64,000 bases of DNA from Terfezia claveryi (GCA_015179025.1 WHUX01000026.1:310001-374000), one strand, 5' to 3'; shown: positions 20,930 through 31,889, counted from the stretch's first letter. Made by a program: numbers and translations. Notes: generated by a model not told the origin, from the letters alone.

Positions 20930-23665
20930 TGCAAGCCTGCAGACCTGGAGTCATATCGTGTGGATATTCCGTTCACTGAGGACTGGGAAATTGGAGAAGG
21001 GTGGACGGATGTAAGCTTGCCCTATGAAGTCCTATGCATTTATCATGACTGACAATCCTATGGGAGGCTTTCAGAGATTGTGGTTCTAAAGAAAAGCATA
21101 TGGCAAATTGAAAACCTTCTTCCCGGGAAAGAAGTGGACAGAACTACAGGTGGACAGTGTGGAGGTTCTAATACTCGTCAAGCTTCAAGGTATGTTTTCA
21201 GGAAAATGGCAAAAAGAAATGAATATAGTCCCTCTTTATCTAATTTTTGAAATATAATGACAAATCGAATATTAATAAATCCACTTTCAGATTTTCTGCC
21301 TAAGATTAATAGAGGATGAGAAGAATATTCTGCCCAGCCACAGCCTTGTCATGGTATTTTGGGGTTCCATCCTAGATTCAAAAGGCAAAGATTATCCCAT
21401 TATCGATCCGACTTGGATTCACCTCCACTCGAAATTCCATTGGATGGTTCGCCCAAATATGAGCATTCCGTGTTCATACGGCCTCAGACTCAGAAGCGGC
21501 ACTTCGGCCGGTTTACAACATGAGCCAAAGCTCCCCCCCGGGGTCTGGTATCGAAAAGAGAATCAAGTCCCTCCTAGTGCAAGATTCAGACAGGAAGGAC
21601 TTCATATTCTCATGGATCAGGGTCCACCTCGGCATTGAAGGCAATGAGAAGGCAGACCGCAGGGCAGCGTTCGAATCACACCCAGACACGCGAACGGGTG
21701 CGGCCCGAATTGCAACCGAGGGAGGCCTACATGCAGCTTCCAAGGCCACGCGAAAGGAGGCCAGATCCAGGGCGGGGTTTGGGGTAAGAAGATGTGAGTG
21801 CGACCGTCAAGCACTCTCGGCTCATACCTGGTTGCAAACAAACCGGGGCCCCAGAAGAGCTGACTACACCGCGTTGGTAAGGCAGCCTCTGGAGCTTGCG
21901 CATGTGGACACCCAACGGGGGCCGGGGGACATATCACTTTCGGGTGCCCCGCTTCAGACACATCAGATCGTCCCTCCTGGGGGAAAAACGCAGCTGGGAG
22001 GAGCTGGATAAACCAGAATGGAGAAAGAGGGGGACGAGTCGTTTGAGGCAACAGAGGCTTTTTTCAGGTTAGTCTATAACGAGCTCACCTAGTTCCTATC
22101 AGTTATTCTCCATCAGTTAGTTTCCATTTACCACAAGCCCACATAGCACGGGGTGGAGGAAGGAGGGGGACTGTCCCTCACAGCCCACCCACCACGCTTT
22201 TCTTTCTTGATCAGCTTTATCAGGTTTCTAATTTTCACTTCTCACGAGTTCATTTTGAGGTCGAGGCTCAGTCAGGCCCTAGGGTGATCGGCTTTCCCGT
22301 TAATGACAGCATGGGGCCTCTTCTCTCTTTATTTATTTGTTTGTATTTAGCTCGCAGGGGTCTGGCAGATTAATTTGCCTCACCCCTGAATCCACCCGGG
22401 TTACCCCGGGTGGCTACTCATGGTCCCCCTAATGGGACCGCATAGGAGTAACAAGTAAAAAATAAAAAAAAAAAAAAAAAAGAAGTGTTCATACGGCCTG
22501 TCTATAAAAGATTCTGGGAAATGGTTAACGGTACAGATAGGCAGTGGATTTTCACTGGTACTCACGGTACGTACTGACTAGTCCTATCGAAGATGTCTAT
22601 ATTTTTTTAATTTTATCTTCTATGGCTCATGATCAATTAGGCATTGGCAAAACATTCTTTACGTTCTTCATGCAAACCAAGATAAGGGACGCGCAACCAC
22701 AAGCTATCATCAAATTAATGGGTATAGATGGAACCTTATCTTCCACCCTGATGGAAAGGTCCAGGAAACTTCCGCTGTTCCCAGCACAGTCTTTGAATAA
22801 TTGGGTTATTGCGGATGCAGTCCTGCCTGTCACTGGGAGGGCTTGCCGAACAGTCTTGGTGACATCCCCGAAGTTGGCTGGTTTTTGCAGGCATAAAAAG
22901 GAGGGTTTTCAAGAGCGATGCATGCCTCTTTGGAGCCTGGAAGAACTCAGAATAGTTTATACTGCCGTTTAATCTGGTAACGGTCAGAATTCCAAAGTTT
23001 ATGCCGCTCAGGATTCGGAGGATGTAGAAAATGTCTTTCAATTGTGGGGCGGGGTACCTAGGACAGTACTGAGATCCTATCAATGATAACGCTTGGTGGA
23101 AGGACCTACGTGCCATATCAACTGCCGGCCAAATCAGGAAGTGCATGAAGTTTGATGGCGAGTTGTCTTATTCATATAACGACGACGTGTCCGGAAGATT
23201 GATCCATCTGGTACCACTGGATGACGAATACATTGAGACAAATGTGCAATGGGCATCTCAGAGGCTCTGCCATATTGCGCTGCGAAGATTTAATAGAGGA
23301 TGACAAGAAAGAGGCAATGGAAATGATCTTGTCAACAAAAGGTATTGGGGTCATTGGATCATTGCGTGGGTATATCTTTGAGAATTTGGCGCACGACATA
23401 ATCGTTGCTGGGGGGACATTTAAGGTGAGAATCGTTTGTTTGAAACTTTGGACTATCATAGCTTACTTATCACATTACAGGTCCGCGACTTCGAAACTGA
23501 TGATACGGTAGAAGGGACATTTTCTGTTGCGGTTTAAACAGATTGACGAATTGCAGCCAGGACATTTCAACGTTCCTTTGAGTCAAATATTTCAATCTGT
23601 GGATGCGTTAATCCCACCAGATAGTCTCTTTCAAATGACGGTTTCCGGACACAGGACGAGGAGGA
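20930..23665 (+). pseudogene. Crinkler/RHS-like P-loop NTPase, split by a LINE
   Basis: Reading across several frames, 21095-21190 gives FFPGKKWTELQVDSVEVLIL. The stretch 21370-21484 then runs on across the LINE into 22500: YEHSVFIRP | VYKRFWEMVNGTDRQWIFTG. An intron (GTACGT...TTAG, to 22638) leads to the P-loop GIGKTFFTFF. After it come VIADAVLPVTGRACRTVLVTSP, MPLWSLEELR, GYIFENLAHDIIVAGGTFKV and FQSVDALIPPDSLFQMTVS (23590-23640). This order matches fungal Crinkler/RHS-type NTPases, of which some relatives are effectors or nuclear proteins. Frameshifts, stops and the LINE make it non-functional. The assignment rests on recalled family pattern, not a search. Confidence 0.6.
21470..22499 (+). 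mobile_element. 5'-truncated LINE copy C, 1000 bp, 15-bp TSD
   Basis: GTGTTCATACGGCCT at 21470-21484 and 22485-22499 bounds the insert 21485-22484. The interior encodes the LINE RNase H region (DFIFSWIRVHLGIEGNEKAD), a decayed CCHC-like C-terminus, and a frame matching the ORF2 end of copies A and B (SWEELDKPEWRK near 22000). The 3' UTR ends GGACCGCATAGGAGTAACAA and then A-rich sequence. It is the longest copy of this family here and interrupts the NTPase pseudogene. Confidence 0.93.
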
Positions 23666-23668
23666 CTG

Positions 23669-23722
23669 TCACGGACATCGTCACGGATATCACGGATGTC
23701 ACGGAGGGTGTCACGGAGAGGG
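23669..23722. repeat. GTCACGGA tandem repeat
   Basis: Six imperfect units built on TCACGGA (GTCACGGACATC, GTCACGGATATC, ACGGATGTC and so on). It lies just past the end of the NTPase pseudogene homology. Confidence 0.8.
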
Positions 23723-23829
23723 GCAAGGGCAGGCGGGCACGGACAGGCTTGACACACGCGTAAGGCTGCTTACGCGAGTGTGGGTGGGCTACGAGGGGGC
23801 AGCGAGGCTGCAGAGTCTTTGCATGGCAA

Positions 23830-23862
23830 GGCAAGGGGTAGTCTGGTTGGCACGGCAAGGGG
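23830..23862 (+). repeat. TAGTCTGG-family element, 15 bp with 9-bp TSD
   Basis: GGCAAGGGG occurs immediately before (23830-23838) and after (23854-23862) the exact 15-base core at 23839-23853. The insert is therefore only the core itself. Confidence 0.75.
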
Positions 23863-24102
23863 GTGCAAAAAGGAGGTGCAACAGATTGTGTGAGAAAGAA
23901 GGGCTGTATAAGTATATACAAAACGTAGTCTCGAACCCAACCACTCCTAGGGAGGTACAAGACGTTGGATAGAGAGAGCGAGAAGAGCGAGGTATATCAA
24001 GGTGGTCCTGGTAGCCAAGGCCGACAACGAAATAGACTTTCCGGAGACCCGCGAGAACCATGCCGGGACGGGCACGACTCTTAGGGGTCAAAGGCAAAAC
24101 TA

Positions 24103-24150
24103 GGAAACGACGTGTGGAGGGTGTTGTGCCAACCAGACTAGGGAACGACG
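24103..24150 (-). repeat. TAGTCTGG-family element, 28 bp with 10-bp TSD
   Basis: GGAAACGACG (24103-24112) and GGGAACGACG (24141-24150) differ at one base and bound a 28-base insert at 24113-24140, whose minus strand opens with the exact core. Confidence 0.75.
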
Positions 24151-24742
24151 AGAATCAGCCAAGGAGGGACGGTTGTGGCATATACTTATTATTTTAAGTA
24201 TTTTCAGACTTTTGTTAAAATAAAGAAAGAAAGAAACAATTTCAGACCCTTGCAGAAAGAAAGAAAGGAAAAAAATACTTTCAGATCTATACTGACTTAG
24301 GTAAAGTAATTTCAATTCCTTGCTAGGAAAGAAAGGAAATACTATTGCCTATGCTAACTTATTTGCTCTCTAGACCCTTGCTGCCTCTTTTTATTTTGTA
24401 TGGTTTATTGCTCTAAAGTACCCATACAATTTGTTTCTTGATTTGAATTTCCGTATTCTTTGTATTCAAGGTTTACTAATTTTATAACTCATTATATCTC
24501 ATTTTTATGTGAGAACTAATCCTATAATATATTTATATCTCCACTGATACTTATCTTTTGATAGTGCTTGTAACAACCATCTTTCTTGGCTTTCTAAGAG
24601 TCGGACAACTTCTAGTCTGACTTTTGTCATCTCATTATTTTTGTCTAGTTATCTATTTTCGCCGGGGCCCTCAAGAGTCGTCGGAAGGTCTATTCCATTG
24701 TCGGCCTTGGCTACAAGGACAACCTTGTATATATATCTCGCG

Positions 24743-24775
24743 CTTCTCACTAGTCTGGTTGCCAGACTACTTCTC
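24743..24775. repeat. Palindromic TAGTCTGG element with 6-bp TSD
   Basis: TAGTCTGGTTGCCAGACTA (24751-24769) lies between two CTTCTC copies (24743-24748 and 24770-24775). The paralogous arm at about 23972-23990 has a single CTTCTC and no insert. Confidence 0.75.
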
Positions 24776-24889
24776 GCCGCTCTCTATCCAACATCTTGTA
24801 TCTAGAATACAACACTTGGTTCTCAAGCCTTGTTCCTTCGAGTGTGCCCCCTTCGAGTGCGTTTTAATTAACCGGTATGACACCTAAAC

Positions 24890-26005
24890 ATGCTTGAAGA
24901 GATCCCTCCCCTAGGCACCAGATTCGAGATCTGGCGAGTCCTTCCAATCCTCTCCGTCCCAGCCGAGCTTGTGGCCTGTTGCCGTGATATCGTCGACATC
25001 TTCACAGCCACCCATGTCGTAGGGGCACAACTAGGAGTGACTCTCCAAACAATAGAACAAAGAATAAGTTAGCCAAGGATGAAATTGTCCTCCTCCGAGA
25101 GGACTTGGCTGACGATAGGATTACCATACGGAATTTGAATCGTGCCCTGGCCGCCCGGGCTCCAGCAAGCACTCCTACTCCTGCCCCCGAAAAAACTCAA
25201 GATCCGCCGGCCCCTCTGAAATTCAACGGGGAACGGGCCAGGCTCAAGGCATGGAAAAACTCTGTGCACCTCAGACTCAATGGGAATGCCGCCAAGTTCC
25301 CCACCACCCAGCACCAACTCAGCTATGTCTATGGACCATGTACAACCCTATGTCAGGGAAACCGGTGTTGACCTAACAGACATCCCAGCAATGCTAGCAA
25401 TCCTGGACCGGGCTTTTGGGATCCAGGCCCCAGAGGAACGGCTAGCCGTGCTCTGAGGAGCCTTAGGCGAAATAATAACGAGCTGTCAATCTATATCGCC
25501 GATTTCTCCAGGTTGGCAGCTGGAATTAACTGCAATGATGTGGCCAAACTTGACTAGTTCAGGACGGCCTCACATACGAACTCAAGCAGGCCTGGTCTAC
25601 TGCCCTGCAACCAATACCTTCGAAGAACTCATCGACCAAGCACGCAGGGTGGAGCAATAAATGGCCGCACCCCGAGACCACCAGAGGACGCCCACAACTA
25701 TCGTCTCACGCACGACCTTCCCAGCTATCATCCGCACCCAGCAACCCACCACCCCGTCAATAAGCCAGCCCACCCCTCACTCGTGGCAGGTGGGTCCACA
25801 TCTATGGATCTCTCTTTTTTGTTTTAAATACTTGTTACTCCTATGCGGCCCCATTAGGGGGTATGGATCTCTCAGCTAGGAGGCCCCGCCTGACCCAGGA
25901 AGAAAGGGACCAACGGCCTCTGCATTGCGTTTGGGAAGGCAGACCACTTCATAGCCGCATGCCCGATCCGCAAAAATCGCTCGTTGGCCATGCACGCCAT
26001 ATCAG
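24890..26005 (+). pseudogene. Ty3/gypsy gag pseudogene
   Basis: The plus strand gives TRNLNRALAARAPASTP-like sequence, then DPPAPLKFNGERARLKAWKN and SVHLRLNGNAAKFPTTQHQL with SYVYGP, a typical gypsy Gag start (about 25105-25340). Frameshifts follow, then AFGIQAPEERLAVL, FEELIDQARRVEQ and a zinc knuckle near 25926-25985. The knuckle reads CIAFGKADHFIAAC, in which the second cysteine has become phenylalanine. A 47-bp LINE tail is inserted at 25815. No LTR, protease or pol follows; homology breaks abruptly near 26005 into the NTPase-like fragment. Confidence 0.7.
25803..25873 (-). mobile_element. LINE copy D, only 47 bp, 12-bp TSD
   Basis: TATGGATCTCTC at 25803-25814 and 25862-25873 bounds a 47-base insert at 25815-25861. 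On the minus strand it reads GGGGCCGCATAGGAGTAACA plus a short A-rich tail, which is just the last bases of the family found in copies A-C. Confidence 0.9.
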
Positions 26006-26009
26006 AGAA

Positions 26010-26335
26010 GACTGTGCGGGGAATAGAGGTAATCTCCTAGACCGTTCCATCAGGATGAAAGATAAGCGTTCCGTCTATACCCACGATGCGATGATAGCTT
26101 GTGGCTGCATCTTCCTCATCTTAATAAGCATGAAGAACGCAAAGAATATGTTTTGCCATAGGGGATAAAGAAAAATTAGACATGATGGGACTAATCAGTA
26201 CGTACCAGGAGTATCCATGAAAATCCGCCACCTATGTGTACCATTGATCATTTCCCAAAACGTTTTGTAGACCAGCCGTACGAACACGGAATGCTCATAA
26301 TCGGGCAAACCCATCCAACTCTCAATATTACATTA
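26010..26335 (-). pseudogene. Second Crinkler/RHS-like NTPase fragment
   Basis: The minus strand gives YEHSVFVRLVYKTFWEMING then THRWRIF, an intron-like gap (GTACGTACTG...), a broken P-loop region, VGIDGTLIFHPDGTV and ITSIPRTVF. It is collinear with 21460-22800 of the first copy at clear nucleotide identity, but frames are shifted and there is an in-frame stop. It is a paralogous relic, cut at 26010 where the gypsy gag sequence begins. Confidence 0.6.
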
Positions 26336-26428
26336 CGCCCAGTGCCTTTGTGAGTAGCTTGTAAAATATTGAGAGTCAGACGGATTTTGGTTCGACTCTC
26401 AATATTACATTACGCTCGGCGCCTTTGT
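26318..26428. repeat. 34-bp direct repeat with inverted centre
   Basis: ACTCTCAATATTACATTACG plus 14 more bases occurs at 26318-26351 and again at 26395-26428 with three differences. Between them AATATTGAGAGT (26368-26379) is the inverse of the start. Confidence 0.75.
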
Positions 26429-27805
26429 ACAAATTGCAACTTTTCACAACTTGTAACTTTGTACAACTTGCAACTTCGGCCAATATGCGACGAAAAGGAA
26501 CTTTGCAACCAATCCCTCCTTCAAGCGCTTTGCAGGTATGTCACCGAATTTGAAGGCGGATAAATTTATATTTCGATTTGTCATATTATATTCAGGTACC
26601 ATATTATCCAATCCGATCCCTAATACCTTCTGCCGAATTCGGAGTTCCAAGCATCCCCCAATCTTGCCTGTTCCGAGAATAACCCAAGTAAGTAAAATTT
26701 GATGTATAGTAGATACAAGGTGGAATAAAGCACGCAAGGGAATACAAAGTGGGAATAAAGTACGAAATGAGATTGGACATTAAGCAGCAACATGCGTAGT
26801 CAACATAAAATAAAACATATCAGCGCTGACGAACATGAATTGTACTTGATAATATAATAAAATACATCAACCTAGCGAACATGAATTGTACTCAACAATG
26901 GAATATTACCATCATGAATGTAAGTCTAGGTGGAAAATTAATACAGAATGCGGAAGACATACCTCAGGATAAACTAAGTCGAGCAGCTTCACGGAGTGTG
27001 ATATATTGCAGCGCAATATCAGGCCATGCACACTCAGAATGAATATTAGGTGCATCTAAGAAGTCTGAAATGCGCAGTAGTTCAATGAAAGTTGTGGGTA
27101 ATAGTACGGTATGCATGAGTGATGGCTAGCGAGGCAGAGAGAATACAATACTATATATATCTTCTGTCCGTAACAGACCAGTCCGTAAAGATTTCTTCAA
27201 TGCAACACCAGCACACCGCGACATTGCTGCTCTCACTATAGTATCAGGTGCAGAAGATTATGGCGGTATCAGTTTCACACCCTGGGTTCCGTTCCATCTC
27301 AAAGCACAATTGAAGCATTCTCTGGTACTGCGCGCACCAAGGTTGAGGAGCATTTGCATGCAATAAGTAGCAAATCTCGGTTTACCTTTGAAAAGTAATT
27401 CCCTAACATCCAAAATTCAAGTATATACAAGGACTACCTAAGTACCTAGGTATCGGGGCCCGACAGCTAACTCGTAAGCCATGAAGCTACGATGGAAAGC
27501 ATTGAATGAATATGAGCTAGGCATTAATGCACTATATCTTATTTTTGGCAAAAAATAATTATGGGAAACGAGTGGTTTTGCAGCATGATGTATTTGATGT
27601 CATCGCACAATTTTATGTGATACTTTACGGCACGGCACGCAGGGAAGAACAGGACCTAGAGTACTATTAATGAGAGGTATCATGGAATTACTCGCAGTGA
27701 AGTATGAGGTTTGATTGAACAAGTAGAGGTTGAGCTTTCGTTATGTATAAAATAATAGTTCAGTATGTACTCAATTTGCCTTCATACATTGCCCAGATTG
27801 CACAT
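26429..27805. other. AT-rich intergenic, no gene seen
   Basis: No supported frame on either strand. AACATGAATTGTACT is repeated at 26834 and 26879, and TACCTAGGTA occurs at 27442. Confidence 0.4.
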
Positions 27806-27810
27806 ACATA

Positions 27811-29059
27811 TATGTTCTGGGCCGCTCGCGGGCATCGGCCGCCTGCGGGCAGCATATGCCTCCCGTGGGCAGCACAGCCGCCCGCGGGCGGCATACCCAC
27901 TGTGCCGGCCGCGGGCAATTTAAATAATTACTCAATTTGGTGTATTGATAAAGTACTGATTTACTAGGGAAAAAAGAATTGATAATTTCCCAGCGACTGC
28001 AACAGATTCATTGATTTCCCAGTCGATTAGACCCCGCTCTAACATTCAAATTTGGTTCAGCTAGAGCAATATAGTCATGATCTGTTGATACTTTCATATG
28101 TTAATAAATTAAGCATTTCAGATTATTCTTAAAGTATCCGCGACAACAATTAGAGTAGAAGTTTTCACAACACCGGTAGTTATAGATGCCTGGTGAACTG
28201 TGGTTTACAGAGCAGTTAGAGTATCTAAAATATCAAACTCTAAGCCCGTAAGGTCAGTAGTTGGGTAAAGGTTATTGGGTTTAGCAATATCAAACTGCAA
28301 AAGTATGAGGTTTGTTGTAGCATTGTGCCATTTGATCTCCCACAACGCTGTAAAATACCATCTACCTGTTGTATAATTCTAGGTAGAACCTGCTTCGTTT
28401 TGGTTTAAAATCAAAAAGTTGGAGTAGATTAGCAATCTGCATATAAAACAGTACCTGTTATTAAGAAAGTACAGCTTTGCACCTGACCTGGATTTTATAA
28501 GTGAGGAATAGCCTGGATTTTTCTAGTATAAAAATCAATCTTGCAACAAGATGTAGACAAAAGTATTATAATTATGATTGCTCCAAATTTCACTGAATTC
28601 CACATAGCGTATTGATATTCAGCATAAGATGGTCGATATAGCTCCAGCAATAAGGCCTCATCAATAAGAACCCCGCAGATAAGAAACTAATTTCCAAATA
28701 CCCATTGGGTAGGGTTGCGGATTTTTAGGGCAGCAGTAAACTCAGTATCCTCTTCCCTATTCCTTCATCATTAGAGATGCAGTAATGAGTTGTTAACGTC
28801 GCCAGCATCTTGAGGGCTTGAGGTAATTTTTCCGGAATTCTCCCTTGTTCAATGTCTGCCGTCTCCCACTAATCAACAGGAAGGGTATATGATGTGGATA
28901 GGGCAGTCAAAATAACTTCTTAGGGTGTTTTTTGAGTGTCGCAGAATGTTTTGTTCGATTGAGATTTATCAAATTGAGTAATTTAAATTGCCCGCGGCCG
29001 GCACAGTGGGTATGCCGCCCACGGGAGGCATATGCTGCCCGCGGGCGGCCCAGAACATA
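27811..29059. mobile_element. TIR element copy 1, 1.25 kb, GC-rich inverted ends
   Basis: The left end (TATGTTCTGGGCCGCTCGCG..., through GCCGGCCGCGGGCAATTTAA and ATTACTCAATTTG, about 27811-27942) recurs inverted at the right end (28965-29059, ending CGGCCCAGAACATA). The terminal repeats are over 90 bp: the outer part is extremely GC-rich, the interior AT-rich and non-coding. TA flanks both ends, consistent with a TA target, though a TATA duplication cannot be excluded. It is a non-autonomous DNA transposon. Confidence 0.85.
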
Positions 29060-29269
29060 TATGCCATTCCGGAATGGACTGAATTCCGCAACGGACCAGA
29101 ACATACATATAAGTTCGCTAACTTCACATGAAGGCTCACATGCATGCTCTGATCATAGCACTAACATTAAGCTTGAGGTTAAGCACATGCATGTCTGTAC
29201 CTAATTTAATAGACTCAAAGCGAGGTGTGGGCTGTGGCATAACGTAAATTTAACTTGCTGTATAGGGTA
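29060..29269. other. Spacer between two TIR elements
   Basis: About 210 bases with a palindrome CATTCCGGAATG at 29064-29075; no gene. Confidence 0.5.
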
Positions 29270-30489
29270 TATGTTCTGGGCCGCCCGCGGGCGGCATAGG
29301 TACCACTGTGCCGCTCCCTGGCAATTTAAATAATTACTCAATTTGGCGTATAATGCACTTGTATTGATAAAGGTTTACGAGTATTGATTTACCCCCAAAA
29401 AAATAGAATTGATAACGGTATACCTAGCTGGACGACTGCAATAGATTCATGTATTTCACAGTCGATTAGACCTCCATCTAACATTCCAATTTGGTTCAGC
29501 TAGAGCCGAGAATTTAATACAGTCATGATCTGTTAACACTTTCGTATGTCAATAATTGAGAATTTCTCTATTTTTAAAGTATCGGCAATAACAATTAGAG
29601 TAGAAGTTTTTGCAAACACCTGAAACGAAAACACCAGTAGTTATAGATGCTTGGTGAACTGTGGTTTACCGAGTAGTTAGAGTATATGAAATATCATTCT
29701 CTAAGCCCATAAGGTCAGTAGCTGGTTAGAGGTCTTTAGTTACTAAGTAGGTAAAAAGTTATCAGATACGCCATACTTAACACAATTGATAGGATTCAGG
29801 CTGTGATTTTGTAATAGCTTCGCATATAGCCTATAACTAAGAAATAGCCGGAAATTTTCTAGAGTAAAAAGAAATCGTACAACAAGATGTAGACAAAAAT
29901 ATTATAATTATGATTGCTCCAAACTTCACTGAATTCCATATAGCGCATTGATATTCAGCACAAGATGGTCTATATAGCCTAAACCATAAGGCCCCATCTA
30001 TTAGAACCCTCATGGATAAGAACTCCCATAGATAAGAAACTATTTTTCAAATACCTATTGCATAGGAAATGTTGCAGATTTCTACAGTAGCAATAAACTC
30101 AGTATCCTTGTCTCCATTCCATTCATCATCAGAGATGAAGGTGATAAGTTGTTAACTACATAAGCATGTACTTCATCATTTGAAGGGCTTGAGGTAATTT
30201 TTCCGGAATTCCCCTTGTTCAATGTCTGCCATCTCTCACTAATCAACAGGAAGGATATGTGATGGTCAAAAATGACTTCATGGGGTTTTTTTGAGTGTAG
30301 CATAATGTTTTGTTCGATTCATATTTACCAAATTGAGGAATTATATTAATTGCCCGCGACCGGCAAAGAGGGTATGCCGCCCGGGTGGCTCCTCATGGCC
30401 CCCCTATTGGGGCCGCATAGGAGTCATAAGTATTTTTAAAGAAAAAAAAAAAAAAAAGGGTATGCCGCCTGCGGGCGGCCCAGAACATA
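29270..30489. mobile_element. TIR element copy 2, same family and orientation
   Basis: It starts TATGTTCTGGGCCGCCCGCG at 29270 and ends CGGCCCAGAACATA at 30489, with TA on both sides. The interior aligns with copy 1 (for example ATTATAATTATGATTGCTCC at 28567 and 29900), with differences that are mostly transitions. The left GC block is shorter than in copy 1. A 73-codon minus-strand frame at 30082-30303 is not intact in copy 1, so no transposase is supported. Confidence 0.85.
30370..30469 (+). mobile_element. LINE copy E, 76 bp, 12-bp TSD, nested in TIR
   Basis: GGGTATGCCGCC at 30370-30381 and 30458-30469 bounds a 76-base insert (30382-30457) carrying GGGGCCGCATAGGAGTCATA and an A15 tail. 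It splits the right inverted repeat of TIR element copy 2. Confidence 0.93.
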
Positions 30490-30635
30490 TACAATGGGTG
30501 ACATGCTATACGAGGTAACACCGTGAATATTCCCATACCCATTACCTTCTCCAATCCTCTCATTGCATACTACGACTATAGAGGCCAAAAAAAAGAAAGC
30601 TAAATGAAAGTTTCTCTCTCAATAGTATAACCTAA

Positions 30636-30706
30636 TGCTCGAAGCGGGAATCGAACCCGCGCCGTATGCTTGGGAAGCATACATTCTACCACTAAACTAT
30701 TCGAGC
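30636..30706 (-). tRNA. tRNA-Gly (anticodon CCC)
   Basis: The minus strand folds as a 71-base tRNA. The acceptor stem GCTCGAA pairs perfectly with TTCGAGC, followed by discriminator A. The D arm is TAGTTTAGTGGTAGAA. The anticodon stem TATGC/GCATA encloses TTCCCAA, giving anticodon CCC. The T arm is GCGGG-TTCGATT-CCCGC. There is no intron. A T-rich terminator on the minus strand lies about 35-50 bases downstream (30587-30600). The cloverleaf is complete with no mispairs in the acceptor or T stem, so it looks functional. Confidence 0.95.
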
Positions 30707-30709
30707 TTG

Positions 30710-31880
30710 ACAGATACAAAAAGTTATATTTATTCATATCAGTAGACCAAAGCTCGCAGATTATTCTGCATGCTCCTACTAAAATTTAAACGTAGCACTG
30801 CCGTGAGTTTCCACCTGTTGAAAGCTAAGGGGTTGGCCGGGAAGGAACATGAGGTTGGACTTTGCAATATATTATACCTTAATTCAGCTTATTTTCGACT
30901 AATGTTACATTTAAGACCTGCTTCATAAAATCGCCTCCTATTGGAGGTGTACTTAAGGATCTGAACGAATATAGCCTCTCTCATTCCATGCTGGCAAGAA
31001 AGATTTTAATTTACGGACGTTAAATTTGGAATAATAGTAGAGGAGTCACCGAAGGTCTTCTTTTTTTTTAAGGCTATTTGTGGGATATATAAGGGGCATG
31101 TTTTTTCCTCTCTCTCCTTCTCTTTGAATCATTAGTTCATGTATTAGCACGATAGCAATACATTCTTGCTCACTGGCACTGCGGCACTGCTTGTCGGTAG
31201 CAGCAAAACAGGTGGAAGAGCTTGGGGGTCATGCGCAATTTTAAGCTTGCAAGTGTCTCCGGTTACTTATGTACTTACAACTAAATGATATTCATGTGGA
31301 CGGAACTTTGGCGATGTTTAGAGTTATATACAAGGGGCTTCTTCCGCCCTTGTATTATGTTTGCAAAATCCAGACTGAATTGCATTAGATTATGGATCTT
31401 GTATATAGTTATATGTTCATCTGAGGTGTTCAAAAAAAGTATTCAAACCTCAACCAGCAGAGATATACATTCAATATTAACAACTTAATCAAAATGTTCT
31501 ATGAAGGGTTGTCCCAAAGCCACCAATAGGTGGAATAATTGGAGTTTTCTTGTTGGCTGAATCCTTCCTTGATGTAAGTAAATTCATCAAAACTCCCAGC
31601 CATTCCAATATTGTTACTTTTCCATCCTTCTGCTCAGAAATTGTCAAACCAATTCTCCCAATTTGAATGCATGTTTTCACAAATTCTTTCCCTGGAGACT
31701 TTCTTCTCCAAGTTGGATAAACTGTGGATGGGGATTGGGAAGGGGGTTCTGTGGTGGCAGATGAGGCAGAGTTATATTAGTATTTTTCCCTCTTGTTAAT
31801 TCCCAGATTCGGGAGAACTTTATGTGTCTCTGTTGTCCCAAAGGCATAGAAGCCGAACCTTCTAAGGAAATGTATTGGGT
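30710..31880. other. Intergenic, no supported gene
   Basis: Short frames only, none with a recognised domain. A T9 run lies at 31061-31069. Confidence 0.35.
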
Positions 31881-31889
31881 TCCCGCCGT

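Larger units (their letters stand above)
23723..24889. other. Inverted-repeat region without a supported gene
   Basis: 23953-24050 and 24667-24805 are diverged inverted copies of one another (shared words: GTTGGATAGAGAG, GTAGCCAAGGCCGACAA, AATAGAC). The 600 bases between are AT-rich with GAAAGAAA tracts at 24228-24275. This may be a decayed element with long inverted arms. No transposase frame was found. Confidence 0.55.

Noticed and set aside
21520..22011. 163-codon plus frame as an independent gene
   Set aside because: It is the RNase H and C-terminal part of LINE copy C, within exact TSDs.
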